Part shown: positions 19,201 to 25,637 of the stretch, in pieces | Layout: the number at the start of each line of letters is the position of its first letter | Numbering within the stretch: position 1 is the stretch's first letter | Assembly (NCBI GenBank): GCA_020627825.1 | Contig: JAHDGD010000030.1 | Span: 1-35,918 of the forward strand | DNA from: Saprospiraceae bacterium | Lineage (GTDB): Bacteria > Bacteroidota > Bacteroidia > Chitinophagales > Saprospiraceae | DNA length: 35,918 bases | Reading direction: 5' to 3' | Program-made: the position numbers and the translations under genes | Notes under the pieces: model-generated | Told to the model about the DNA's origin: nothing | The model's input: the letters and a program-made list of their open reading frames with translations, nothing else | Database searches by the model: none

Positions 19201-19869
19201 TGGAGCAAATTGTGTCACAATAGGACCTTCTATAAAAGCGACATTATCTTTATAAGCAGAAACAATGGTATTGGGATGTGTTTTACTCGTTTTTTTGATC
19301 ATTGAAAACAGCGACTCTTCCTGCTCTTCGCCATCAATTACAAAGGTCCCATTGAAAATCTTATGTCTGCAGTGTTCACTGTTGACTTGAGAAAATCCGA
19401 ATACCTCAGAATCTGTCAATTTTCTGCCTAATCGTTCACTCAGCGCATTTAAATATTCTACTTCTTCATCACTCAAAGAAAGACCTTCTTCTTCATTATA
19501 TGCCTGAATATCATCTATGTCCAGTATGTTTTCCTTTTCGGAAAGGATGGTGAAAAGTTCTTGATGAAGAGAATCAAACTGCTGGGAAAGCATGGGGTCA
19601 AATTTTTCACCTTCAATTTTGGGCTGAAATTGTTCGATTCGTGTGATTCCTTCTACACCCATATTCTGCGTAATTTCAACAGCGTTCGTACTCCAAGGAG
19701 TAATCATACTTGCTCTTGGACCAATAAAAGAGGCCTTAATTTCATCCAAAGGAATAAAGGGAGAATTGCCAAATAGCCAAATGAGTTTTGAAGAAGTTTC
19801 TTCGTTAAAAGACGTGTCGTGCTGAACTGCAAAGACTTTCGTTTTGGGATCGCCAAAAAATGAGATCAT
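16210..19869 (-). CDS. purL: Phosphoribosylformylglycinamidine (FGAM) synthase, single-chain form
   Basis: 1219 aa, cytoplasmic, purine biosynthesis step 4 (FGAR + Gln + ATP to FGAM, EC 6.3.5.3). Order: N-terminal PurS-like domain, linker, two AIR-synthase-type halves (conserved SVNSEHCRHK, KAETHNFPT, GGEIRDR), then a C-terminal class I glutamine amidotransferase. The amidotransferase nucleophile is Cys1066 in GICNGCQ, with the His/Glu pair in MPHIERSF. The longer reading that starts at TTG 19890 is rejected: that TTG lies inside a -7 promoter box (19888-19895), while ATG 19869 follows at a normal short distance. Partial copies of the dispersed repeat lie at 17451-17464 and 18203-18219. Confidence 0.97.
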   Translation of the reverse strand: MISFFGDPKTKVFAVQHDTSFNEETSSKLIWLFGNSPFIPLDEIKASFIGPRASMITPWSTNAVEITQNMGVEGITRIEQFQPKIEGEKFDPMLSQQFDSLHQELFTILSEKENILDIDDIQAYNEEEGLSLSDEEVEYLNALSERLGRKLTDSEVFGFSQVNSEHCRHKIFNGTFVIDGEEQEESLFSMIKKTSKTHPNTIVSAYKDNVAFIEGPIVTQFAPQKPDVPSLYEEKEFNSILSIKAETHNFPTTVEPFNGAATGSGGEIRDRLAGGKGSIPLSGTAVYMTAYARNGENKPWEKAIEPRKWLYQSPLDILIKASNGASDFGNKFGQPLITGSVFTFEHEEHERITSFDKVIMLAGGIGYGKKELAKKDEPSAGDRILILGGDNYRIGMGGAAVSSADTGEFSSGIELNAVQRSNPEMQKRAANTIRALVESDENPIVSIHDHGAGGHLNCLSELVEETGGKINLDDLPVGDPTLSDMEIIGNESQERMGLVISEKDKDIVAKVAERERSPMYDVGEVTGDHHFSFVSKDGSRKPMDLALSDMFGSSPKTILRDETSSVTFQEISYDKEEMYLYVKRILSLESIACKDWLTNKVDRCVGGRVATQQTCGSLQLPLNNVGVMALDFKGKHGIANAIGHAPAGSLINPIKGAQQAIAESLTNIIWAPLQNGLTSVSLSANWMWPCKNKGEDARLYKAVKAVSDFAIELGINIPTGKDSLSMAQKYSDKTVLSPGTVIITAAGHVSNVRKTVEPAMKVEGGDLIYIDFSGEQKVLGGSSLGQVLSSVGKVTPGVNDGKAFAQKFNCIQSAIKDGMIEAGHDISSGGLITTLLEMCFPNPSVGASLNLDSINEHDVIKCLFAENCGIVIQAKDDELAAYLHENNIDFTTLGKSNNSGILTIENAGEKWAFDIEEYRDIWYKTSADFDAHQTANDLSIERFKHYKKQPLEFIFPEKFDGKAPEYTGPKPIAAILREKGSNSEREMANALFQAGFEVRDVHMTDLISGRETLEDVDFLGAVGGFSNSDVLGSAKGWAGTIKYNEQAKTAFMNFFQRENTLSVGICNGCQLFLELDLINPEHERLAKMGHNLSQKHECSFTSVEIQKNNSVMLSSLEGAKLGVWISHGEGKFNLPMDESSYNIVAKYGYDAYPSNPNGSDYNTAMICSADGRHLATMPHIERSFFAWNWAFYPDHREDEWSPWAQAFVNARNYIVNRKK

Positions 19870-19887
19870 AGATTCCTGATTAAGACG

Positions 19888-19895
19888 CAAAATTA
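19888..19895 (-). promoter_or_regulatory. purL -7 promoter element
   Basis: On the minus strand TAATTTTG matches TAnnTTTG, 18 bp before the purL ATG at 19869. I see no convincing -33 TTG and no purine-riboswitch-like structure in the short leader. The element decides the start-codon choice. Confidence 0.5.
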
Positions 19896-19964
19896 GCCTA
19901 AACCATATATTTAAAAAATATATATAAAAGAAATTTTTATGAATAGGTCTTTATACCACAAAGA

Positions 19965-20624
19965 TTATTGATATTCTATTTCTCTAGCTAGATAAGAAAA
20001 CGGCTGATCATTTACAAAACCCCATTTTTCAATCCAGTTTTTCTGTCCATCCAATTTTGTTATTTTAAATTCTTCAATAAGAATAGGGACATCATTTGGG
20101 TTTAATACGCGGACTTCTATTTCATTGCCTTTTTCATCGAGTTTAAATTCAAATTTCCGCATTGGTAATCCTCTGCTATCCAAGATTGTTTTCCCAGTAA
20201 GTTTTCCGGCACTGTTATAACTATATGTTTCTTGTCTCAATAATTCGTTTGTTATAGCATCATAAGCTTTGGACTGTGTTTTTTTACCAGTGTTATCAAG
20301 CTGATACGTATAGTAGCTTAACAATGAATCTTGAGTATCTCTGAATTGAGCCCCAATGATACGTCCTTCTTTATCGTAAACTTTAGACTCTTTTCCGGTA
20401 AGCTCTTTATTGTTGTTATAATAAGCAACCGCTTCAATATCACCATTTTTATCGAAAATAGTTGTTTCTAGATATTGAATTTCACCTTTTTCATATGATA
20501 GACTATCGCCTTGTACGGTCCACCGCTCTAAGCGAATTTCCGACTTCAATTTTTCTTTTTTAGTGGGTTCGCATGCAGAAAAAAGTAATAGGCATGCCCA
20601 TAAAATCACAAAAGGATGTTTCAT
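19965..20624 (-). CDS. Lipoprotein of unknown function with YD/MORN-like repeats
   Basis: 219 aa. The signal peptide ends in the lipobox FSAC (about 15-18). The body is a series of short beta-hairpin-like units of the type Tyr-aromatic-x-Asn/Asp-x-x-Gly-(Lys/Glu) (for example DKNGDIEAVAYY, NSAGKLTGK, DEKGNEIEVRV), reminiscent of RHS/YD or toxin-associated MORN-like repeats. No catalytic motif is seen. Its ATG shares one base with the stop codon of the upstream secreted protein gene (TAATG), so the two are a coupled operon and are probably exported together. Function unknown. Confidence 0.75.
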   Translation of the reverse strand: MKHPFVILWACLLLFSACEPTKKEKLKSEIRLERWTVQGDSLSYEKGEIQYLETTIFDKNGDIEAVAYYNNNKELTGKESKVYDKEGRIIGAQFRDTQDSLLSYYTYQLDNTGKKTQSKAYDAITNELLRQETYSYNSAGKLTGKTILDSRGLPMRKFEFKLDEKGNEIEVRVLNPNDVPILIEEFKITKLDGQKNWIEKWGFVNDQPFSYLAREIEYQ

Positions 20625-21199
20625 TAGGCTTTATTGCATTTGGTGATGTTTGTAATATTGTCAAGTAATATATGACCTCTTATAGGACCTTCATCGGTAT
20701 AAGCTTCTATGATGACGTATTTCAATTTTTTTTCAGCAGTAAAGTTTATTTCATGCTCTTTCCATTCTGTATAATCGATCGTTTCACTTTCATATAATAA
20801 TTGGGAACGTTTACATTTCTTAGTTCCACCCCAAACTCTAAATTTCACTCGTCCATTAAATCCACTGTACGTATCACATGCTGCAGCGGACAGTTTAAAG
20901 GTGTAACACAATTCTTTTTCAAGCACATCTGGAAATCGTTGTCCTATCGCTTCATATGTTCCATCCGAACGTGTAATTAAACCAACATAAGTTTCTCCTT
21001 CTTCAGCTTCAAGATCAATGCCCCATGGTCCAGGACCAATATCGGGTGTAGTACCAGGTTCACACGGGAACCATCCCATAGGAACAGTTGCATCACTCGG
21101 TTCATCTTCAAAAGAAGGGTTGTTGAAGATCAATTGTGCAGCGCAAGTTGAACCCCACGTCATCATACATATTGTAAAGAATAAACTATATAAATTCAT
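20624..21199 (-). CDS. Secreted protein, jelly-roll/carbohydrate-binding-like domain
   Basis: 191 aa from ATG 21199. The first 21 residues form a signal peptide (…STCAAQ). The remainder, starting FNNPSFEDEP and containing PMGWFPC, PDIGPGPWG, TYVGLITR and LLDNIT, matches what I know as a beta-sandwich domain found at the N-terminus of some Bacteroidota OmpA-family proteins; here it stands alone. Sugar or peptidoglycan binding is inferred only. A longer in-frame reading up to 21394 would cover the divergent ftsX start and lacks a sensible signal peptide, so it is rejected. The promoter region carries the palindrome TTTGGGCTT-T-AAGCCCAAA. Confidence 0.78.
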   Translation of the reverse strand: MNLYSLFFTICMMTWGSTCAAQLIFNNPSFEDEPSDATVPMGWFPCEPGTTPDIGPGPWGIDLEAEEGETYVGLITRSDGTYEAIGQRFPDVLEKELCYTFKLSAAACDTYSGFNGRVKFRVWGGTKKCKRSQLLYESETIDYTEWKEHEINFTAEKKLKYVIIEAYTDEGPIRGHILLDNITNITKCNKA

Positions 21200-21214
21200 A
21201 GTAGCTGTAATTTT

Positions 21215-21237
21215 TTTGGGCTTTAAGCCCAAAGTCA
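21215..21237 (-). promoter_or_regulatory. Palindrome overlapping a -7-like box in the ftsX / secreted-protein divergent region
   Basis: TTTGGGCTT (21215-21223), one base, AAGCCCAAA (21225-21233) is a perfect 9-bp-arm palindrome. On the minus strand it continues outward to TGACTTTG (21230-21237), one mismatch from TAnnTTTG. It ends 15 bp before the secreted-protein ATG (21199). This is the third intergenic copy with the same layout. Confidence 0.5.
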
Positions 21238-21250
21238 AAATAAGGCTTTC

Positions 21251-21258
21251 TACATTTG
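21251..21258 (+). promoter_or_regulatory. ftsX -7 promoter element
   Basis: TACATTTG matches TAnnTTTG and ends 5 bp before the ftsX ATG (21264), implying an almost leaderless transcript. No clear -33 element is visible. Confidence 0.45.
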
Positions 21259-21263
21259 TGCGC

Positions 21264-22121
21264 ATGTTTCGATTAAACAATACGTCTTTTTTTGCAATGA
21301 TATGCATAATTCTTGTATTATGCTTACTAGGAGCGTACGGACTTATAAGTCTACATGCAAAAAATATTTCCAATATATTAAAGGAGAATATCAATTTGAT
21401 TGTTGAGTTATCACCAGAGCATTCAGAAGTGGAACTTCAAAATGTCTTACAAAAGTTAAAACAGCATCAGAAAATTATATCTTCATCAGTGCGTTATATT
21501 TCGCCCGATGAAGCGATTCAAATTATGAATGAAGAGCTTCAAGGTGATGTTTTAATTCAGCCCACTGAAAACCCTTTGGCAGAGATCATAACATTTAACG
21601 TAAAGTATGATTATGTTTCGACTGCTGAATTACAGTTTTTGAAAAGTGAACTAGAAGAAATGACACACATTGTTCGTGTGCAATATTATGAAAGTGTCTA
21701 CGAATATATTGGTGCAAATGTAAGACGCTTGTCCCGAGTGTTGTTATATATAGGTCTGTTTCTTAGTATTTTCGCTTTTGGATTTATATACAGTACCATT
21801 CAGCTAAGTATGCAAACAGAGAAATTCAAAATTAGAACGATGGAATTGGTGGGTGCGGAATATTTTCAAATACGTAAGCCATTTATTTCTCAATCGTTGC
21901 GAGTTGCATTGATTTCAAGTGGATTTGCAATCGTGATACTTAGTGTATTACTTGTTGTGATAGCACTTGAATTTACTCATTTTACTAAAGTGATAAATTA
22001 CGGTTTTGTATTCCTTGTATATTTAATACTGGTTTTATTTGCTATAGGGATAACACAATGGGCTACTTATATTGTAGTTCAGCGGTACTTAGGAGCAGAT
22101 AAATCATCCTTTTATAAATAA
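21264..22121 (+). CDS. ftsX: Cell-division ABC permease FtsX
   Basis: 285 aa from ATG 21264; an open in-frame extension back to 21018 is only the shadow of the divergent gene. Topology is FtsX-like: one N-terminal membrane helix (about 9-30), a periplasmic domain (about 31-165) and three C-terminal helices (about 168-190, 215-240, 250-275) with the MTEKFKIRTMELVGAEYFQIRKPF-type coupling loop (here starting MQTEKFKIR). FtsX pairs with the ATPase FtsE to activate septal peptidoglycan hydrolases. ftsE is not adjacent here. The order ftsX-DUF3098-uppP-truB is one I recall as common in Bacteroidota, which supports the call. Confidence 0.88.
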   Translation: MFRLNNTSFFAMICIILVLCLLGAYGLISLHAKNISNILKENINLIVELSPEHSEVELQNVLQKLKQHQKIISSSVRYISPDEAIQIMNEELQGDVLIQPTENPLAEIITFNVKYDYVSTAELQFLKSELEEMTHIVRVQYYESVYEYIGANVRRLSRVLLYIGLFLSIFAFGFIYSTIQLSMQTEKFKIRTMELVGAEYFQIRKPFISQSLRVALISSGFAIVILSVLLVVIALEFTHFTKVINYGFVFLVYLILVLFAIGITQWATYIVVQRYLGADKSSFYK

Positions 22122-22158
22122 AGGAAAGAGCATGAAGTGTCAATCTTGAAAAATTACA

Positions 22159-22166
22159 TACATTTG
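22159..22166 (+). promoter_or_regulatory. Possible internal -7 promoter before the DUF3098 gene
   Basis: TACATTTG lies 20 bp before the ATG at 22186, in the only sizeable gap (64 bp) of the gene run that starts at ftsX. No spaced -33 element is seen. It could give separate transcription of DUF3098-uppP-truB-gld. Confidence 0.35.
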
Positions 22167-22185
22167 TAAAAATTCTATATGTCTT

Positions 22186-22458
22186 ATGGCCAAGAAAGAA
22201 GGTGAATCAAAGCAAGCAAAAGTTACATATTCAGGTAGTCAAAAAAAAGATGAACTACTTTATGGTACTCCCTTTTATATGTGGATGGCTGGAGGATTTT
22301 TATTAATCGTCATTGGCTTTTTTCTTATGGCAGGAGGAAATCAAGCACCCACTGAATGGAATCCTGATGAGATTTACAGTGTAAGAAGAACAATTATTGC
22401 CCCTATTTTTATGGTTGCTGGCTTGATTGTTGAAGTTTACGCAATTTTCAAGAAGTAG
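22186..22458 (+). CDS. DUF3098 small membrane protein
   Basis: 90 aa. A charged N-terminal tail of about 25 residues (rich in Lys, Gln, Ser) is followed by two hydrophobic helices (about 30-49 and 67-87) separated by the loop NQAPTEWNPDEIYSVRR. This matches the Bacteroidota DUF3098 family, typically found between ftsX and uppP. Function unknown; the conserved position suggests an envelope or division role. The next ATG follows 2 bp after its stop. Confidence 0.82.
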   Translation: MAKKEGESKQAKVTYSGSQKKDELLYGTPFYMWMAGGFLLIVIGFFLMAGGNQAPTEWNPDEIYSVRRTIIAPIFMVAGLIVEVYAIFKK

Positions 22459-22460
22459 AA

Positions 22461-23258
22461 ATGGAATTTATTGAGTCCATTATCCTTGGTATAATCCAAG
22501 GTGTCACGGAGTTTTTACCTGTAAGCTCCAGTGGTCATTTAGAAATAGCCAAATATGTATTGGATGACGAGAGCATTAGCGAAAAGAGTCTATTATTCAC
22601 TGTCATATTACATTTTGGTACTGCCTTGTCGACTATTCTTGTTTTTTGGAAAGATATAAAAGAGATTGTACTAGGTTTATTCAAAGGACAAAAAGAGGAC
22701 CTGAATTTTTCTCTAAAGATTATTATTTCCATGATACCTGCAGCAATAGTTGGGGTATTGTTTGATGATATGATTGAGCAATTTTTTACAGGACAAATCA
22801 TCTTAGTTGCCTGTATGTTAGTCATAACAGGAATTATTTTATTTATAGCAGATCGAGCAAAATCTACTGATAAAAAGGTAGGGTGGGTAGATGCTATATT
22901 AATAGGAATAGCGCAGATGATTGCCATTTTGCCAGGTATTTCTAGGTCTGGAGCAACTATATCCACATCAGTTTTACTAGGAATTGATCGATACAAAGCG
23001 GCTCGTTTTTCATTTTTGATGGTTGTTCCATTGATTTTTGGAAAGATAGCAAAGGATGTATTGTCGGATGAATTTATGGTATCGAGGGAGATAGGGATTG
23101 AATTAATAGTTGGATTTTTAGCGGCCTTTATAACAGGAATCTTTGCTTGTAAATGGATGATCGCATTAGTGCGTAGAAGCCAATTGAAGTATTTCTCCTA
23201 TTACTGTTTTGCAGTTGCCATCATCGTTTTCATTTTCACTTATTTATATTCTGCATAA
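22461..23258 (+). CDS. uppP: Undecaprenyl-diphosphatase (BacA/UppP family)
   Basis: 265 aa integral inner-membrane enzyme (EC 3.6.1.27) that dephosphorylates undecaprenyl diphosphate released by cell-wall polymerases. The two inverted-repeat active-site motifs are present: GVTEFLPVSSSGH at about 14-26 (Glu17, Ser24, His26) and LPGISRSGAT at 157-166 (Arg162). About eight hydrophobic segments, and normal length. It is separated by 1-2 bp from both neighbours, so co-transcribed. A DUF368 lipid-phosphate transporter at the end of the same gene run makes functional sense. Confidence 0.95.
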   Translation: MEFIESIILGIIQGVTEFLPVSSSGHLEIAKYVLDDESISEKSLLFTVILHFGTALSTILVFWKDIKEIVLGLFKGQKEDLNFSLKIIISMIPAAIVGVLFDDMIEQFFTGQIILVACMLVITGIILFIADRAKSTDKKVGWVDAILIGIAQMIAILPGISRSGATISTSVLLGIDRYKAARFSFLMVVPLIFGKIAKDVLSDEFMVSREIGIELIVGFLAAFITGIFACKWMIALVRRSQLKYFSYYCFAVAIIVFIFTYLYSA

Positions 23259-23259
23259 C

Positions 23260-24012
23260 ATGACGGATGAATTGGTCTATATGGAGAAAGGTAAGAGAAG
23301 GCCTTTATTTAAAGAAGGAGCTGTTATTCTTGTTGATAAGCCACTAGAATGGACTTCGTTCAATGTGGTAACTACTGTGCGAAATCGTGTGAGTAGGATT
23401 GAAAAGGTAAAACGAATGAAAGTGGGGCATGCGGGGACTCTGGATCCATTAGCGACGGGATTACTTATCTTATGCACTGGAAAATACACTAAAAAAATTG
23501 AGCATTTTCAAGCTCAAGAAAAACGATATACAGGTGTCATAACGATCGGTGCCACTAGGCCTTCTTATGATATGGAGACGGAAATTGACACACATTTTCC
23601 AACAGAACATGTAGATGATGCAATGATAGCAAGAGTTGTTGATTCATTTCAAGGAGAAATTGATCAAAAGCCACCAATTTTTAGCGCAATAAAAGTTGAT
23701 GGAGAACGGTTGTATAAAAAGGCAAGGAGAGGGGAGAAAACAGAGATTAAATCACGAAAAGTGATCGTGCATCATTTTGAGATAACCAAGCAAGAAGGAA
23801 ATGATTTTCATTTTGTTCTTGATTGTTCAAAAGGTACTTACGTTCGTTCATTAGCATTTGATTTTGGAAAAGCACTTGGTTCAGGAGGGTATCTAAAATC
23901 ATTGCGTAGAGAACGAATAGGAGATTTTGATGTTCAACATGCTTGGGAACTAGATGAATTAAGAGCCCAATTAGACAACTGGAAAGAAATAGCGATAAAT
24001 CATGTCGATTGA
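23260..24012 (+). CDS. truB: tRNA pseudouridine-55 synthase TruB
   Basis: 250 aa, cytoplasmic; makes pseudouridine 55 in the T-loop of tRNAs (EC 5.4.99.25). The catalytic Asp is Asp62 in GHAGTLDPLATGLL. Other family blocks are AVILVDKPLEWTSF (21-34), QKPPIFSAIKVDGERLYKKAR and DCSKGTYVRSLAFDFG. ATG 23260 starts 1 bp after the uppP stop; an open in-frame extension to 23209 overlaps uppP and is rejected. ATG 23281 is a possible alternative. The 3' end overlaps gldA by 11 bp. Confidence 0.95.
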   Translation: MTDELVYMEKGKRRPLFKEGAVILVDKPLEWTSFNVVTTVRNRVSRIEKVKRMKVGHAGTLDPLATGLLILCTGKYTKKIEHFQAQEKRYTGVITIGATRPSYDMETEIDTHFPTEHVDDAMIARVVDSFQGEIDQKPPIFSAIKVDGERLYKKARRGEKTEIKSRKVIVHHFEITKQEGNDFHFVLDCSKGTYVRSLAFDFGKALGSGGYLKSLRRERIGDFDVQHAWELDELRAQLDNWKEIAINHVD

Positions 24013-24913
24013 GATTCAAGGATTAACAAAGAAGTACGGAGAACAGCTAGCAGTAAATGACCTTAGTTTTAAAGTAGATAAAGGACATATAGTTGGCTTT
24101 TTGGGACCCAATGGTGCGGGGAAATCCACGACTATGAAAATGTTGACCTGTTATACGACGCCTAGCTCAGGTACAGCTAAAGTGAATGGTTTTGATGTGA
24201 TTAAAGATCCTCTTTCTGTGAGACAGTCTGTAGGATATTTACCAGAACATAATCCATTGTATAAGGATATGTATGTAAAGGAATACTTGAAATTTGTGGC
24301 AGGTATTCACAAGATATCAAATCCCAATCAACGCATCAAAGATCTTATTGAGATGACAGGTCTGGGGATAGAGCAACATAAATTAATTGGCACGTTGTCC
24401 AAAGGATATCGTCAAAGAGTAGGGTTAGCACAGGCGATGATGCACGATCCTGAAGTTCTTATTCTAGATGAACCAACATCAGGTTTGGACCCCAATCAAT
24501 TACGAGATATTCGTTCCTTAATTTTAGAATTGGGGAAAGAAAAAACTGTTATTTTTTCAACCCATATCATGCAAGAAGTCAGTGCTTTATGTGATCGTGT
24601 TTTGATAATAAATAGAGGTGTACTCGTAGCTGACGATCCTATTGATATGTTACAAGATAGAGTGGGTTCTGAACACCAAATTGCAGTTGAATTTGAAAGT
24701 GAAATCAATGAATCAATGCTTCTGAATATAGAAGGGTTAAAACGTTTCAAAAAACAAGATGCGAGCTATATATTATTGGCATCTAAAGATATACGAAAAG
24801 AAATTTTTAATTGGGCTGTAGCCCAAAAAGCCATTATTCTCGAAATGAATTCTGTAAAACTTTCTGTCGAAAATATATTTACTGAACTTACACAAAAAGA
24901 GGAAAATGTTTAG
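24002..24913 (+). CDS. gldA: Gliding-motility ABC transporter ATPase GldA
   Basis: 303 aa cytoplasmic ATPase. Walker A GPNGAGKST at 35-43, Q-loop in VGYLPEHNPLY, ABC signature LSKGYRQ (132-138), Walker B VLILDEPTSG (152-161) and H-loop FSTHIMQE. The C-terminal ~70 residues are a family-specific tail. The close match to Flavobacterium GldA and the immediately following gldF and gldG support the call; GldA, GldF and GldG form a transporter required for gliding in Flavobacterium johnsoniae. It overlaps truB by 11 bp and gldF by 8 bp. A perfect copy of the dispersed palindrome (TTGGGCT-GT-AGCCCAA) lies at 24811-24826, encoding WAVAQK. Confidence 0.9.
   Translation: MSIEIQGLTKKYGEQLAVNDLSFKVDKGHIVGFLGPNGAGKSTTMKMLTCYTTPSSGTAKVNGFDVIKDPLSVRQSVGYLPEHNPLYKDMYVKEYLKFVAGIHKISNPNQRIKDLIEMTGLGIEQHKLIGTLSKGYRQRVGLAQAMMHDPEVLILDEPTSGLDPNQLRDIRSLILELGKEKTVIFSTHIMQEVSALCDRVLIINRGVLVADDPIDMLQDRVGSEHQIAVEFESEINESMLLNIEGLKRFKKQDASYILLASKDIRKEIFNWAVAQKAIILEMNSVKLSVENIFTELTQKEENV
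24811..24826. repeat. Dispersed palindrome, copy inside gldA
   Basis: TTGGGCT-GT-AGCCCAA: perfect 7-bp arms with a 2-nt centre, near the 3' end of gldA. Its arms match the intergenic copies. Confidence 0.55.
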
Positions 24914-25637
24914 TATTTACAAGAAAGAGTTGGTCACATACTTCAGTTCTTTAATCGCTTACATAACACTAGGGATATTTCTATTAGTCCTTGGTTTGTT
25001 TGTTTGGGTTTTTAACGATACAAGTATATTAAATTATAATTTCGCTGGTTTAAATCAATTGTTTTTGATAACACCTGTAGTCTTTACATTTTTAATTCCA
25101 GCTATAACCATGCGTTCTTTTTCAGAAGAGAAGCAAAACGGAACTATTGAATTTCTTCAAACGAAACCGATAACTGATTTTGAGATTGTTCTGGCAAAAT
25201 ATTTTGCTGCTCTATCACTTGTATTAATCGCTTTACTACCTACTTTGATTTACGTTTATTCCGTTTATATGTTGGGTTCACCCAAAGGGAATTTGGATAT
25301 GGGTGGAACAATAGGTTCGTACATAGGTTTGGTTTTTTTGGTAGGAGTATTTGTATCCATTGGATTATTTTCATCGACTATTACAAATAATCAAATTGTA
25401 GCATTTGTCCTGGGTACTTTTTTATGCTTTTTCATTTACTGGGTGTTTTATTATATCAGTAGACTGCCAGTTTTTGTGGGAGGGCTTGATGATACAATAG
25501 AAAAGTTGGGTATAGCATTTCATTTTGAATCCATTTCAAGAGGAGTAATTGATACAAGAAATGTGGTGTATTTTTTAAGTATAATCGTATTCTTTTTATA
25601 CGCTAGTTTTAGTATTTTAAAGTTGAATAGATCATGA
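24906..25637 (+). CDS. gldF: Gliding-motility ABC transporter permease GldF
   Basis: 243 aa with six hydrophobic segments, an ABC-2-type permease. The block ITMRSFSEEKQNGTIEFL (about 67-84) in the first cytoplasmic loop, with the acidic EE-K-GT pattern, is typical of GldF and NosY-like permeases. It begins 8 bp inside gldA (ATGTTTAG) and ends overlapping gldG by 4 bp (ATGA), so the three are translationally coupled. Partner of GldA and GldG in the inner membrane; the exported substrate is unknown. Confidence 0.9.
   Translation: MFSIYKKELVTYFSSLIAYITLGIFLLVLGLFVWVFNDTSILNYNFAGLNQLFLITPVVFTFLIPAITMRSFSEEKQNGTIEFLQTKPITDFEIVLAKYFAALSLVLIALLPTLIYVYSVYMLGSPKGNLDMGGTIGSYIGLVFLVGVFVSIGLFSSTITNNQIVAFVLGTFLCFFIYWVFYYISRLPVFVGGLDDTIEKLGIAFHFESISRGVIDTRNVVYFLSIIVFFLYASFSILKLNRS

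Noticed and set aside
21018-21263. N-terminal extension of the ftsX reading frame
   Set aside because: It covers the divergent secreted-protein coding sequence and the shared promoter region. FtsX homology and the first membrane helix begin at ATG 21264.
21200-21394. N-terminal extension of the secreted beta-sandwich protein
   Set aside because: It overlaps the ftsX start and lacks a signal peptide at its own N-terminus; ATG 21199 gives a normal one.
23209-23259. truB start inside uppP
   Set aside because: The added residues are the shadow of the uppP C-terminus; ATG 23260 directly follows the uppP stop.
24103-24120. TTGGGACCCAA palindrome at the gldA Walker A loop
   Set aside because: It is dictated by the conserved LGPNGAG coding sequence and lacks the GGGC/GCCC arms; counted as coincidence.
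25272-25285. TTGGGT-TC-ACCCAA in gldF as another copy of the iterated palindrome
   Set aside because: The arms lack the C/G step that defines the others, so it is only a weak resemblance.
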